A stretch of 64,000 bases of DNA, taken from contig NZ_CAADHO010000001.1 in the NCBI RefSeq assembly GCF_900699765.1, forward strand, positions 744,001-808,000, in the 5' to 3' direction. A model generated the notes under the pieces. That model saw only the letters and a program-made list of their open reading frames with translations, ran no database searches and was not told the DNA's origin. The position numbers and the translations under genes are program-made. Numbering within the stretch: the stretch's first letter is position 1; each line of letters opens with the position of its first letter. Below are positions 39,101-48,159 of the stretch, piece by piece. The stretch is from Desulfoluna butyratoxydans. Lineage in GTDB: Bacteria; Desulfobacterota; Desulfobacteria; Desulfobacterales; Desulfolunaceae.

Positions 39101-40109
39101 CCTTCCGGGGATGGATGGATGGGCGGTGCTCACCGCCTTGAAGGAGGACCTTCGCACCCGCCACATCCCGGTGCACATCATCTCCGCCCACGACGCGGCA
39201 GCCGAAGCCCTCCGCCTGGGGGCCGTGGGGCACGCCACCAAGCCCGTGAGCACCGAAGTGCTGGAGAAGACATTTTCAACCCTGGAAGAGATGACGGCCC
39301 AACGGCCCAAGCACGTTCTGGTGGTGGACGACAACCGGGAGACCCGCCAAAGCGTGGTGGGCCTCATCGAGTGCGAGGGGGTGCAAGCCACAGAGGCGAC
39401 CTCGGCCTCAGAGGCCATGGATGCCCTTCGGGCCAGGCGCTTTGACTGCGTTGTCCTCGACCTGGGCCTGCCGGACATGGACGGCCTGGAACTCCTGCGC
39501 ACCCTCCGCAGCGAAGGGGTGCCCCTCTCACCGGTGATCATCTACACGGCCCGGGCCCTCACCGTCGAACAGGAGATGGGCATCCGGGAACACGCCGATG
39601 CCATCATCGTAAAAGACGTCCGCTCCCAGGAGAGGCTCCTGGACGAAGTCTCCCTTTTCCTCCACCAGGTGGTGAGCCGCATGCCGGATCGGCAGAAACA
39701 GATCATCACCAACCTCCACGACACCGATGCTCTTTTGCGGGACAAAAAGGTGCTCATTGTCGACGACGACATGCGCGCCACCTTTGCCCTTTCCAAACTC
39801 CTGCGGGAACGGGGCATGATTCCCCTCAAGGCAGACAACGGGGAGCGGGCCCTGAAGGTCCTGTCCCGGGAGCCCGACCTGCACCTGGTGCTCATGGATG
39901 TCATGATGCCCGTCATGGACGGGTTCGAGACCATCAGGAGAATCCGCGCCCAAGAGGCCTTCCGGCATTTGCCCATCATCGCCCTCACGGCCAAGGCCAT
40001 GAAAGAGGACCGCACCAAATGCCTGGCCAGCGGTGCCAGCGATTACATGCCCAAGCCCGTGGACCCCCACCGCCTCATCTCCATGATGCGCGTGTGGCTT
40101 CACCGATAG
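36195..40109 (+). CDS. Hybrid sensor histidine kinase with three receiver domains
   Basis: The 1304-residue protein is a membrane-bound phosphorelay kinase. Residues about 15-255 form seven or eight membrane segments, a MASE-like sensory module. A PAS-type region follows (about 260-390, including the cysteine-bearing PLCHTDACPL) and a GAF-like domain (about 395-545). A long coiled coil (about 550-640) leads to the kinase core with H653 in ANMSHELRTPLN, and an ATPase with GTGLGLSIA near 843. Three receivers carry phospho-acceptor aspartates D967, D1089 and D1235. No Hpt domain is seen, so the final phosphotransfer partner is elsewhere. A strong AAGGAG site precedes the ATG. The next kinase starts 88 bases downstream. 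Confidence 0.9.
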   Translation: MARSTREFSIEQRPHSGQWLSTALGLGGAIPLMGTLFIGTRYPDWRLVSQPLHTSLEVAGATLGLVLAALLLLSQEKTTTRRMWIALALIAMAVFDIFHSCTPEGRAFIWFRSLSVLTGGLFFALVWFPDRPLSRTTVLVAANATLLASVAAGTLITTWPQGQPLPQAGSPGLSPADITALAGGLLILMAALNFAVNYSRTRQQEELLFLLLALLFGISGMLFSVTTSWKAGWWFWHLLRFSGYLIAFLLALVAYRKTEQEMLRTHAELDTLFHVGVDGKRMVDSQFNQVQANDTLAALAGSAPPGPGPVKCYESFGGPLCHTDACPLTQMKTGATTHIHTEVEKKHPDGSQAFYLLNAMRLEKPDGTFGGIIESFWDITDRKKTARALEDQNELKTGQAKLSHLMQSELDPEALCRRIITFLCKYLGAVTGLIYLADEAGTLRLVASYAHKRRKHLASAYRPGEGLVGQAALEKEEIILTQVPEGYITIESGLGTAAPTTLCIKPVIRNDQVKAVLELGTLTTFSESQSQFLDLVAGSIALAVENTQGRTRLALSLEESEKLSEELRAQQEELRQSNEELEGQASTLLRSEERLKDQQEELKAINEELEEKNELLQRQAREMLSVKKETEEKAEALALASSYKSEFLANMSHELRTPLNSLLLLARSLADNKEETLTPGQVESAEVIHASGTDLLNLINDILDLSKIEAGRMELAPVTVDLKEFTSDMQAGFRHLAKDKGLDLVTSVSPEAPTHIMTDRKRLDQIINNLMANAIKFTASGRVTLTAAPCPEGARFLQSNLTPETTLALSVADTGIGIEESRQQIIFDAFQQADGKTTRRYGGTGLGLSIARKLATLLGGEIELTSQPGKGATFTLYLPVAPPPGQSIPDPVPAPDTEAPAPLPVQDDRKALGPDDRIILVIEDDPVFARHLCTTCRDKGFKCLAAPSGEEGLALLKTHRPCAVLLDITLPGMDGWAVLTALKEDLRTRHIPVHIISAHDAAAEALRLGAVGHATKPVSTEVLEKTFSTLEEMTAQRPKHVLVVDDNRETRQSVVGLIECEGVQATEATSASEAMDALRARRFDCVVLDLGLPDMDGLELLRTLRSEGVPLSPVIIYTARALTVEQEMGIREHADAIIVKDVRSQERLLDEVSLFLHQVVSRMPDRQKQIITNLHDTDALLRDKKVLIVDDDMRATFALSKLLRERGMIPLKADNGERALKVLSREPDLHLVLMDVMMPVMDGFETIRRIRAQEAFRHLPIIALTAKAMKEDRTKCLASGASDYMPKPVDPHRLISMMRVWLHR

Positions 40110-40197
40110 AAAGGAACCCATCAAGCGCCTCCGCTGACAAAAAGGCACAAACCGACCCCCAGTCAACGCACATGGGAAACGTTGCAAGGACCCTTCG

Positions 40198-43100
40198 ATG
40201 ACTCACACCACAGACATGCCCAGCGCCGCCCCCACAGACCCCTGCCCCTGGACGCACAGGCAGAAGATCCTCATTGTCGACGACAAGCAGGAGAACCTCA
40301 TTGCCCTCAGGAGAACCCTCGCCTGCCTGGATGTGGAGATCATCGAAGCCTCAAGCGGCAACCAGGCCCTTGTGGCCACCCTGGACAACGATTTTGCCGT
40401 GGCCGTCGTGGATGTGAAGATGCCGGGCATGGACGGCTACGAACTGGCGGCAATCCTCAGGGAAGAGGAGCGGACCCGGGTGCTCCCCATCATCTTCAAC
40501 ACCGCCGCCACAGCAGATGAGCACCAGGCCTTCAAGGGCTATGAGGCCGGATGCATCGATTACATCGTCAAGCCCGTTGACCCGGCCATCCTCATTGGGA
40601 AAGTCCGGACCCTGCTGGAACTCGACACCCACCGAAGGCAGCTTGAGCAGATGGTGGAGGCGCGCACCCTCCAGCTCAGCCACCTCAACTCCGTGCTCCT
40701 GGGCATCCGCCACGTCAACCAGCTCATCGTCCGGGAGAAAAAACCCGCCCGCCTCATCCGGGACGCCTGCCGAAAACTCATCGAAACCCGGGGGTTCCAC
40801 TTTGCCTTCATCACCCTGCTGGATGCCTCGGGAAAACTGGAAACCGCTGCGGAAACCGGCCTCGGCAACGCCTTTCCCCCGTTTCTGGACAACCTCAAAG
40901 CCGGCACGTTGTCCCGATGCTATGAAAAAGCCCTGATCCAGCCGACCCCTGTTCTCACGCGCCTCCCCCACGGCGATTGCGCCGGGTGCCCCCTGTCCGG
41001 CAAGAGCCGCGACCACGCCGCCATCACCATCCGCCTGGAGCACGCCGACAGGGTCTATGGTCTCATGACCCTGGCCATGCCGCGTCAGCTGGCAAGCGAC
41101 CTGCACGAACTGAGCCTCCTGGAGGAGGCCGGGGGTGACCTCGCCTTTGCCCTGCACACCATCGAAAAAGAGCTTCGGCTTCGCATGGTCCTGGACAACA
41201 TGCGGGACGTGATCTGGCTCATGGACATGAACCTGTACCCCATCTGGATCAGCGCCGCGCGCAGCCGCGGGTACACCGCAGATGAACTCAAAGGCCTGCC
41301 CCTGTCCAAGCAGATGACCCCGGACTCTTACCGACGGGTCATGGAGGCGTACAACACCACCATCACCCCGGAAAGCCTCACCGATCCCCTGAAAAAGCTC
41401 TCCATCACCATGGAGATCGAGTTCACGAGAAAAGACGGCTCTTCGGCCTGGGCGTCGGCCACCTTTGCCGTGGTGAGGGACGACGCTGGCACCCCCATCG
41501 GTATCGTGGGGTCAAGCCACGACATCGGCAAGCTCAAAGCCTCGGAGGCGGCCCTCATGATGAAGACACGGGCCCTCACCGAACGGGTTAAGGAGCTCCA
41601 CTGCCTCTACGAGGTGTCCCGCATCGCGGCGGACTCCAACGCCCCCATCAGGGAGGTGTTGCAGGAGGTGGTCTCCATCATCCCCGCGGGCTGGTTCTAC
41701 CCGGAACTCACCTGCGCCCGCATCACCTGCCACCGCCACCGGTTCACCAGCACGGGCTTCCGGGAAACGCCCTGGACCCTCTCCGCAGATATCCTGGTCT
41801 CAGGGGAAGAGGTGGGCCAGGTGGAGGTCTTTGTCCTCAAAGAGTGCCCGCCCCTGGACGAAGGCCCTTTTCTCAAGGAAGAGAGGGAACTCATAGACAA
41901 CCTGGCCCGTCGGATGGGGACCATGCTGGAGGCAAGGCGTTCTCGAAGCCGGGACCGGCTGGCCCGGGATGTGCTGGAGCTTCTCAACCGCAAGGAGCGC
42001 TCGCCGGACTTTCTGGAAGAGATCCTTTCCATCATCCGGCGCAGCACCCATGTGGAGGCCCTGGGCATCCGATTGCGGGACGGCGACGAGTGCCCCTACG
42101 GCCACACCCAGGGGTTCTCCGAACACTTTGTTCAGGCCGAGGCCCTCCTGTGCAGGCGTGGCGCCGACGGGAGCGCCCTTCGAAACAGCAAGGGAGAGGC
42201 CCTGCTGGACGGCCTCTGCGGCCGGGTGCTCTCAGGAGGAACCGTCCCCCGGCCCCCCGGGTTCACCGACGGGGGGAGCTTCTGGACCAACAGCACCGAA
42301 ACCTGGGGCCAACCCGCCCCCTCCCCCATACAAGAAGCCTGCCCCCGCAACCTCTGCAGCGTCCAGGGGTTTCAATCGGTGGCCCTGATCCCCCTGAAGG
42401 CGGATGAACAGATCCTGGGCCTGCTCCACTTAGGGGACTCCCGGCCCGGCTGCTTCAACCGGGAGATGATCCATTTCTTTGAAGGCCTGGGAACAAGCAT
42501 CGGCATCGCCCTGGCAAAAAACCGTGTGGAAGGAGCCCTAAGGGAGAGCGAAACCCTGCTCAACGAAATGGGGGCCATGGCAAAGGTGGGCGGCTGGGAG
42601 CTGGACCTGTCGACCCGAGCCATGCGCTGGACCCGGGAGACCTACCGCATCCACGAGATCCCCGAAGGCAAACCCGTGACCCTTGCCGAAGCCCTGGCGT
42701 TTTGCGACACCACATCCAGGCCAGCCATGGAAAAAGCCCTTGCCTCCTGCCGAAAAACAGCCACCCCCTTTGACCTGGAGCTCCACGTCACCACGGCGGG
42801 GGGCCGGAACCTCCAGGCCCGCGTCACGGGCCGTGCCGCGGGCCCTGCGGGCAAGGTTGAAAAACTGACCGGAACATTCCAGGACATCACCAAGCACAAA
42901 AAGCTGGAAGAGCAGCTCCACCAGGCCATGAAAATGGAGGCCATCGGACGATTGGCCGGTGGGGTGGCCCATGACTTCAACAACGCCCTGACCCCCATCC
43001 TGGCGGTGAGCGGCATGCTCCTCAACGACCTCTCCCCGGAAGAGCCCATGCACGAGGACATCCGCGAAATCCAGGAAGCGGCCGATCGATGCGCCCGCCT

Positions 43101-44055
43101 CACCCGTCAACTCCTGGCCTTCGGCCGCAGGCAGCCCATGCGGCTCACCTGCCTGAACCTGAACACGGTGGTTTCCCGCATGGAAAAAATGCTCTCCCGC
43201 ATCATCGGAGAAGATATCAAGCTCGTAAAACGCCTCGCCCCGGACCTTGGCAACACCCGGGCAGACGAGGGCAAGATGGAGCAGATCATCGCCAACCTGG
43301 CCGTCAACGCCCGGGACGCCATGCCCCGCGGGGGAACCCTCACCATCGAGACCCGCAACGTCACCGACGACGCAGAGCCCCCAGGCCCCGGCGCCCGGCC
43401 GCCGGGCCCCATGGTGATGCTCGTCTTGACCGATACCGGGGAAGGCATGAACGAAAAGACCCAGGCCCACATCTTTGACCCGTTTTTCACCACCAAGGAA
43501 AACGGCAAAGGCACGGGTCTCGGGCTTGCCACCGTCTACGGTATCGTCAAGCAGAGCCGGGGAAACATCCGGGTCCGGAGCAGGCCGGGACAAGGGACAT
43601 GCTTCCGGGTCTGCCTGCCCCGGGTAGACGAATCCACCAGTTGCCCGGCACCACCCCGGGCCCCGGCCCCCAAACCCAGCTCCCGGGGCACCGAAACCAT
43701 CCTGCTGGTGGAAGACGAAGAGAGCGTAAGGCGAACCGCCCGGCGCATCCTGGCCGGCAAGGGCTATACCGTCCTGGAGGCAAGTCATGGCGAAGAGGCC
43801 ATCACACGCTTCAAGACCCACACCGGAACCATCCACATTCTGGTCACCGACGTCATCATGCCCGGCATGAGCGGCAAGGAGGTGGCCGACCACCTGGTGA
43901 CCTTTGCACCGACCCTGAAGGTGTTGTACGTATCCGGGTACACGGACAACGTCATCAGCCGCCGGGGTGTCCTCGACCACGGCACCTCGTTTATTCAAAA
44001 ACCCTTTACCTCAGAGGACCTTGCAGCCAAGGTCCGGAAGGTCCTGGACAGCTAA
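40198..44055 (+). CDS. Soluble hybrid histidine kinase with receivers at both ends
   Basis: The 1285-residue protein has no membrane segments. It begins with a receiver (D72 in [11 protein letters not shown]), followed by a GAF-like region (about 170-330), a PAS domain (about 325-450), further GAF-like sensing segments (about 460-770) and another PAS-like unit (about 775-900). The kinase core is of the HisKA type with H925 in [11 protein letters not shown] and an ATPase with [13 protein letters not shown]-terminal receiver has D1218 in [11 protein letters not shown]. The N-terminal receiver could take phosphate from the preceding kinase, which would make the pair a relay; this is inference. 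Several cysteines ([14 protein letters not shown]) lie in the sensing parts. Confidence 0.9.
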   Translation: MTHTTDMPSAAPTDPCPWTHRQKILIVDDKQENLIALRRTLACLDVEIIEASSGNQALVATLDNDFAVAVVDVKMPGMDGYELAAILREEERTRVLPIIFNTAATADEHQAFKGYEAGCIDYIVKPVDPAILIGKVRTLLELDTHRRQLEQMVEARTLQLSHLNSVLLGIRHVNQLIVREKKPARLIRDACRKLIETRGFHFAFITLLDASGKLETAAETGLGNAFPPFLDNLKAGTLSRCYEKALIQPTPVLTRLPHGDCAGCPLSGKSRDHAAITIRLEHADRVYGLMTLAMPRQLASDLHELSLLEEAGGDLAFALHTIEKELRLRMVLDNMRDVIWLMDMNLYPIWISAARSRGYTADELKGLPLSKQMTPDSYRRVMEAYNTTITPESLTDPLKKLSITMEIEFTRKDGSSAWASATFAVVRDDAGTPIGIVGSSHDIGKLKASEAALMMKTRALTERVKELHCLYEVSRIAADSNAPIREVLQEVVSIIPAGWFYPELTCARITCHRHRFTSTGFRETPWTLSADILVSGEEVGQVEVFVLKECPPLDEGPFLKEERELIDNLARRMGTMLEARRSRSRDRLARDVLELLNRKERSPDFLEEILSIIRRSTHVEALGIRLRDGDECPYGHTQGFSEHFVQAEALLCRRGADGSALRNSKGEALLDGLCGRVLSGGTVPRPPGFTDGGSFWTNSTETWGQPAPSPIQEACPRNLCSVQGFQSVALIPLKADEQILGLLHLGDSRPGCFNREMIHFFEGLGTSIGIALAKNRVEGALRESETLLNEMGAMAKVGGWELDLSTRAMRWTRETYRIHEIPEGKPVTLAEALAFCDTTSRPAMEKALASCRKTATPFDLELHVTTAGGRNLQARVTGRAAGPAGKVEKLTGTFQDITKHKKLEEQLHQAMKMEAIGRLAGGVAHDFNNALTPILAVSGMLLNDLSPEEPMHEDIREIQEAADRCARLTRQLLAFGRRQPMRLTCLNLNTVVSRMEKMLSRIIGEDIKLVKRLAPDLGNTRADEGKMEQIIANLAVNARDAMPRGGTLTIETRNVTDDAEPPGPGARPPGPMVMLVLTDTGEGMNEKTQAHIFDPFFTTKENGKGTGLGLATVYGIVKQSRGNIRVRSRPGQGTCFRVCLPRVDESTSCPAPPRAPAPKPSSRGTETILLVEDEESVRRTARRILAGKGYTVLEASHGEEAITRFKTHTGTIHILVTDVIMPGMSGKEVADHLVTFAPTLKVLYVSGYTDNVISRRGVLDHGTSFIQKPFTSEDLAAKVRKVLDS

Positions 44056-44079
44056 AGGCCATGGGCATGCATTTTTCTA

Positions 44080-44108
44080 TTGACACCACCGACAAATCAC
44101 ACTAAATA
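44080..44108 (+). promoter_or_regulatory. Promoter of tRNA-Asn copy 2
   Basis: TTGACA (44080-44085), a 17-base spacer and TAAATA (44103-44108), matching the arrangement upstream of copy 1. Confidence 0.8.
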
Positions 44109-44127
44109 GTCCGAGTCTTTTGACTGA

Positions 44128-44203
44128 TCCCCAGTAGCTCAGTCGGCAGAGCAAGTGGCTGTTAACCACTGGGTCCGCGGTTCAAATCCGTGCTGGGGAG
44201 CCA
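44128..44203 (+). tRNA. tRNA-Asn (GTT anticodon), copy 2
   Basis: Identical in all 76 bases to the copy at 35722-35797, with the same acceptor stem, anticodon GTT and encoded CCA. Confidence 0.97.
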
Positions 44204-44210
44204 AAAACAA

Positions 44211-44274
44211 CTGTCCGTTTCGGACAGAGCCGATATATGAAAACCCCGAAGGCTTAAGCCTCCGGGGTTTTTTT
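44211..44274 (+). terminator. Hairpin and terminator after tRNA-Asn copy 2
   Basis: CTGTCCG-TTT-CGGACAG (44211-44227) is followed by AAACCCCG and AGGC paired with GCCT and CGGGGTTT (44241-44270), then T residues. Confidence 0.87.
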
Positions 44275-44339
44275 GTTTGTGTCACCCGGCCAACCCCAGA
44301 TGGCGACATTAAAAAGGCCCCTTCATGGAATCAAACGCC

Positions 44340-44460
44340 TTGACAGCGCCCACTAAATAGCTATATTCACAAATAACGATTTATATAAAACCGCCGCCAC
44401 ATGACGAAGACTGGCCTGCGCCTTTCCCTTGCAGGGAAACATCCGCCCAATTAAATCGTT
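44340..44460 (+). promoter_or_regulatory. Promoter and possible operator of the permease operon
   Basis: TTGACA (44340-44345), a 16-base spacer and TATATT (44362-44367) form a good sigma-70 promoter. An AT-rich AACGATTT (44375-44382) just downstream is repeated inverted as AAATCGTT at 44453-44460. These could bind a small metal-sensing repressor such as ArsR, common for this permease type, but no regulator gene is adjacent. Confidence 0.5.
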
Positions 44461-44506
44461 AAATGGCGATATATAGTTTCACAGACAGACAAATAGGAGG
44501 TCGGCC

Positions 44507-45628
44507 ATGACCCACCAGCTCCTGACAAACACACAGTGCCCATGCAAAAAAGAGGCAACGCCCCGTGACACCGCCAACGTCCCCGGGGAAGAAAAATCAA
44601 AAACACGTTCCATGATCACGGCAAGTGCCCTGGGCATCGCCCTCTGGTTTGTCGTTTACCTCAACCTGGCCCCCCTGGCCGAGGCCGGTACCGCCCTTCT
44701 CTCCGCCCTGACAGGTTTTGACCGGGAAAGCCACCTGGGAAGCGCCCTTGCCTTCTTCATCTACGAAGTGCCCAAGGTGCTCATGCTCCTCACCCTGGTG
44801 GTCTTTGCCGTGGGGATTGTCCGCTCTTTTTTTACCCCGGAAAAAACCCGGGCCATGCTGGCCGGAAAAGGCGCTTTCACCGGAAACATCCTGGCCGCAC
44901 TGCTGGGGATCGTCACCCCCTTCTGCTCCTGCTCGGCGGTCCCCCTTTTCCTGGGGTTTGTCACCACCGGTGTCCCCTTGGGGGCGACCTTCTCCTTTCT
45001 CATTGCCGCTCCCATGGTCAACGAAATCGCTCTTGTTCTTCTGTACGGCCTATTCGGGTGGAAGGTGGCGGCCCTTTACCTTGGCACCGGCCTGGCCATC
45101 GCCATGATCGCCGGGTGGGTCATCGGCAAACTCAACATGGAAGGCCACCTGGAATCCTGGGTCCACGAAATCCAGGCAGGGGCCGGTCCCATGGCTGAAG
45201 ACAAACTGACCTGGGGGGATCGGATCGGCTCCGGCGTCGAGGCCGTGGGGGAGATCCTCGGCAAAGTGTGGCTCTATGTCATCCTGGGCATCGCTGTGGG
45301 AGCCGGTATCCACGGCTACGTCCCCGAAGGGGTCATGGCCGGGTTCATGGGCAAGTCGGCCTGGTGGTCCGTGCCCCTGTCGGTTCTTCTGGGCATCCCC
45401 ATGTACTCCAACGCCGCGGGCATCATTCCCATTGTCCAGGCCCTCCTGGGCAAAGGCGCGGCCCTAGGGACCGTCCTGGCCTTCATGATGTCGGTCATCG
45501 CCCTCTCCCTTCCCGAGATCATCATCCTCCGAAAGGTTTTGAAGCCGCGCCTGATCGCCACCTTCATCGGGGTGGTGGGCACCGGCATCCTCCTGGTGGG
45601 ATACCTCTTCAACCTCATCATTGCATAG
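44507..45628 (+). CDS. Permease (DUF318/ArsP-like)
   Basis: The 373-residue protein has about ten membrane segments and the permease signature TPFCSCSAVPLFLGF with a CxC pair, repeated in degenerate form in the second half (GIPMYSNAAGIIPI). This is the DUF318 permease family, related to ArsP exporters of organoarsenicals and to poorly defined metal or metalloid permeases. The cytoplasmic N-terminus carries a short CPCKK motif. A strong AGGAGG site precedes the ATG. The gene is directly followed by a glutaredoxin-like protein, a frequent pairing, which suggests thiol-based handling of the substrate. The substrate is unknown. Confidence 0.85.
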   Translation: MTHQLLTNTQCPCKKEATPRDTANVPGEEKSKTRSMITASALGIALWFVVYLNLAPLAEAGTALLSALTGFDRESHLGSALAFFIYEVPKVLMLLTLVVFAVGIVRSFFTPEKTRAMLAGKGAFTGNILAALLGIVTPFCSCSAVPLFLGFVTTGVPLGATFSFLIAAPMVNEIALVLLYGLFGWKVAALYLGTGLAIAMIAGWVIGKLNMEGHLESWVHEIQAGAGPMAEDKLTWGDRIGSGVEAVGEILGKVWLYVILGIAVGAGIHGYVPEGVMAGFMGKSAWWSVPLSVLLGIPMYSNAAGIIPIVQALLGKGAALGTVLAFMMSVIALSLPEIIILRKVLKPRLIATFIGVVGTGILLVGYLFNLIIA

Positions 45629-45642
45629 CACGGGTATTCAGC

Positions 45643-46143
45643 ATGGATCACATCACGAAACTACGCGTCGGCAAACACACCATCGGCATCCGGGGCCTCA
45701 AAGAGGCCCTTGCCGAGGCAGCAGAGAGATTTAACGGCACCCCCGACACCAAGGCGGGAAGGTTTCTCCTTGAAAAACTATCGGCACAAAACTACATCGC
45801 CCCGGCGGCCGCCCCCACCTATGAAGAAGCCTTTCACAGGGCCTACCTCCGGCATATCGGCGCACCGGAGGAGGACGCAGTGACCGAAGGCATCCTTGAA
45901 ATAAAGGTCCTGGGGCCGGGATGCCCCCAATGCGAGCGCCTGGAGCGAGAGATCATGACCGTCATGGCCGAGGCCGGTATCGAGGCCGACCTCGACCATG
46001 TCCGGGACCTCAAGGAGATTGCATCTTACGGCGTCATGGGAACCCCTGCCCTCATCATCAACCGCGAGGTCAAAGCCGTGGGCAAGGTGCCCTCCAAAAC
46101 CAGGCTGACAGCCTGGCTTACGGAGGCCGCAGCCAACACCTGA
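45643..46143 (+). CDS. Glutaredoxin-like thioredoxin-fold protein
   Basis: The 166-residue protein ends with a small thioredoxin-fold domain (about residues 88-164) of the TM0996/MTH895 type: LEIKVLGPGCPQCERLE with the CPQC redox motif and YGVMGTPALIINREV with the cis-proline. The N-terminal 85 residues (VGKHTIGIRGLKEALAEA) form a separate helical region probably binding the permease or another partner. The start at 45643 lies 14 bases after the permease stop, so the two are co-translated. Family proteins commonly accompany DUF318 permeases. Confidence 0.85.
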   Translation: MDHITKLRVGKHTIGIRGLKEALAEAAERFNGTPDTKAGRFLLEKLSAQNYIAPAAAPTYEEAFHRAYLRHIGAPEEDAVTEGILEIKVLGPGCPQCERLEREIMTVMAEAGIEADLDHVRDLKEIASYGVMGTPALIINREVKAVGKVPSKTRLTAWLTEAAANT

Positions 46144-46184
46144 GAATCCCCCCTGGGACGCCCGCATCTTTAATTATAGGGAGG

Positions 46185-48104
46185 TCAGGCCCTGGCTACC
46201 GGGGTTCCCCCCGGGCAGTGCAAGGCAGCATGCTGTTCGGGAATCCCCGTAACCTCCAACCGGGAGAAACGGGCACCGGCAGCTTCCAGGTCCTCTTTCC
46301 GCGTCACCCGGTTCACCACAAGGTGCTGGCAGGAGATCCCGGCCTGGGCCACGGATGCCACCAGGCGATCCGTCTCGGCAAGGACCATGCTTTCAGGCAG
46401 GGTCACGCAGACAAAGGCGGTCTTCTCCCTGTCCTGCAGCGCCCCCTGCATCCTCCGGACACGCCGGGACAGGTCAAGGACCCGTTCGATGGTTGCCGTC
46501 AGCTTCACCGCCCCGTGGTACTTTCTCAACACCGCAAAAAAGGCCGTGAGCCATGCCCTCACCAGACCGGGCATCTCCAGGAATCGCAACAGATGACCGG
46601 TGGGCGAGCCGTCCAGTATAAGGATGTCATGGGCGCCGTCCCCCCTGGCATCCATCACCGCATCCAGGGCCATGATCTCGTCGAGGCCCGATGGGGCCAG
46701 GGAAAGAAGTTCTGCCATCACCTCACGGTCAAAGGCGATATCCATGCCGCGCCCTGCAAACCGCTTGAAAAGCGCCTGGATCTCCTTGCGGTACCCCTCT
46801 TTGAAACGCTCAAACAACCCATCGGCATGGATCTCATACGCCGAGAGGTTCTCTGTTATGGGCGTGACCCGGTCTCCGATGGGCGTGTGATAGGCATCGG
46901 ACAGCGAATGGGCCGGGTCCGTTGAGACAATCAAAAAGCGTTTTCCCTTGAAGCAATCGGCCAGCTGAACCGCCAGGGATGCCGCCACCGTGGTTTTCCC
47001 CACGCCGCCTTTGCCCCCCACCACAATGACCTCCAGGTCGGCGGCCACCCCGTAGCGAAGGAACCGACACACCGCAGAGTCACAGAGCCCCGAAAGGATC
47101 GGTTCCGTTGCGTGGTCCGGGGCCTTGGCTTTATCCCAGGGGTTCGGGACCACAGGCCCAGTCTCAGGCCCTTCCCCCTCCATGCGGGCCCCCAGGGCTT
47201 TCAGGCCGGGGAGCCCTTTCACCTCTGCCCCCTCCTTTGGCACCAGAACCAGGCCATACTGGCGGAACCTCGCCTTGATCTCCCCAAAAATCCCAGCGTT
47301 GCCTGCCGGGTCCACCCGGTTCACGAGGATCTCCCGACACGGAATATGGTCGGCTTCAAGGTGTTGCACCAGCCGCTCGGTCTCACGAAAACTCATGAGC
47401 TCCGGGGTCATCACCGGCACAAAGCGGGTCAGGTGACCACTCCTGAAAAGGGTTCCCACCCCCTCGATATCCCGGCCCAGGGTCTCAAGGAAACGGTCAC
47501 ACCGGTCCTTGGTGTACCTCTTCCCGGAGAAGACCGATGCCATGTAGCGATGCTTGTGCAGCATCAGGTCCATCACCCGGATCCAGGTGCGCATGTGCTC
47601 CGGAAGGGCCAGGAGGCGCAAGGTATGCCCCGTGGGGGCCGTGTCCAGGATCAGGAGATCACACGCGCCCTCAGCCAGGAGGTCGGCCACCTCAAGGACG
47701 GCCATCACCTCGTCCAGGCCGGGCATGGACAGGGCGAAAAACCCGGAGATATCCTCCCGGTCAAAGTAGGTCCCCCGTTCGGCGATGGTCTTCAGAATCT
47801 CTCCGTTGCGCTCCCTGAAGCGGTTTGCCAGCGTCTCCGCACAGAGCTGGCGGGCAAAGAGGTTCCCCTGCCCGTTCAGGGGCACCGGGGTCATGTCATG
47901 GGAGACATCCATGCCCAGGCAATCGGAAAGGGAATGGGCAGGGTCCGTGGAAAGCAGAAGGACCCTGGAGGCCGGGCGGGCTTCGGCAAGGGAGATGGCG
48001 GCAGCCGCAGACAAGGTGGTCTTGCCCACACCGCCTTTTCCGCCGAAGAGAAGAAGCTTCAGGTTGGGATTATGGAGGTAGTCGGGTTTGATGGGAGAGT
48101 GCAT
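46185..48104 (-). CDS. Tandem ArsA/Get3-type ATPase in the gas-vesicle cluster
   Basis: The protein of about 639 residues contains two complete deviant P-loop ATPase halves: GGKGGVGKTTLS (K28) and GGKGGVGKTTVA (K370). Each is followed by STDPAHSLSD, and by DTAPTGHTLRLL in half one and DGSPTGHLLRF in half two. This is the ArsA/Get3 (TRC40) family: arsenite pump ATPases or targeting factors for tail-anchored membrane proteins. No ars permease gene is adjacent; it is the last gene of the minus-strand gas-vesicle run, so a chaperone or targeting role for hydrophobic Gvp subunits is plausible but unproven. The start at 48104 gives the P-loop at the normal place; an extension to 48203 would overlap the preceding gene. 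Confidence 0.85.
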   Translation of the reverse strand: MHSPIKPDYLHNPNLKLLLFGGKGGVGKTTLSAAAAISLAEARPASRVLLLSTDPAHSLSDCLGMDVSHDMTPVPLNGQGNLFARQLCAETLANRFRERNGEILKTIAERGTYFDREDISGFFALSMPGLDEVMAVLEVADLLAEGACDLLILDTAPTGHTLRLLALPEHMRTWIRVMDLMLHKHRYMASVFSGKRYTKDRCDRFLETLGRDIEGVGTLFRSGHLTRFVPVMTPELMSFRETERLVQHLEADHIPCREILVNRVDPAGNAGIFGEIKARFRQYGLVLVPKEGAEVKGLPGLKALGARMEGEGPETGPVVPNPWDKAKAPDHATEPILSGLCDSAVCRFLRYGVAADLEVIVVGGKGGVGKTTVAASLAVQLADCFKGKRFLIVSTDPAHSLSDAYHTPIGDRVTPITENLSAYEIHADGLFERFKEGYRKEIQALFKRFAGRGMDIAFDREVMAELLSLAPSGLDEIMALDAVMDARGDGAHDILILDGSPTGHLLRFLEMPGLVRAWLTAFFAVLRKYHGAVKLTATIERVLDLSRRVRRMQGALQDREKTAFVCVTLPESMVLAETDRLVASVAQAGISCQHLVVNRVTRKEDLEAAGARFSRLEVTGIPEQHAALHCPGGTPVARA

Positions 48105-48159
48105 CCTCTGCGCGGGTTCATGACGGTCCCGGCCATGGGCGGCCGGGAAAAACGGAAAA

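Noticed and set aside
45268..45642. Extended start of the glutaredoxin-like gene
   Set aside because: This part lies out of frame within the permease gene and its translation is arginine/proline-rich shadow sequence.
46185..48104. Arsenic resistance operon
   Set aside because: The ArsA-type ATPase has no ars pump, reductase or repressor gene beside it, and the nearest permease is convergent and of a different type. The gas-vesicle context fits better.
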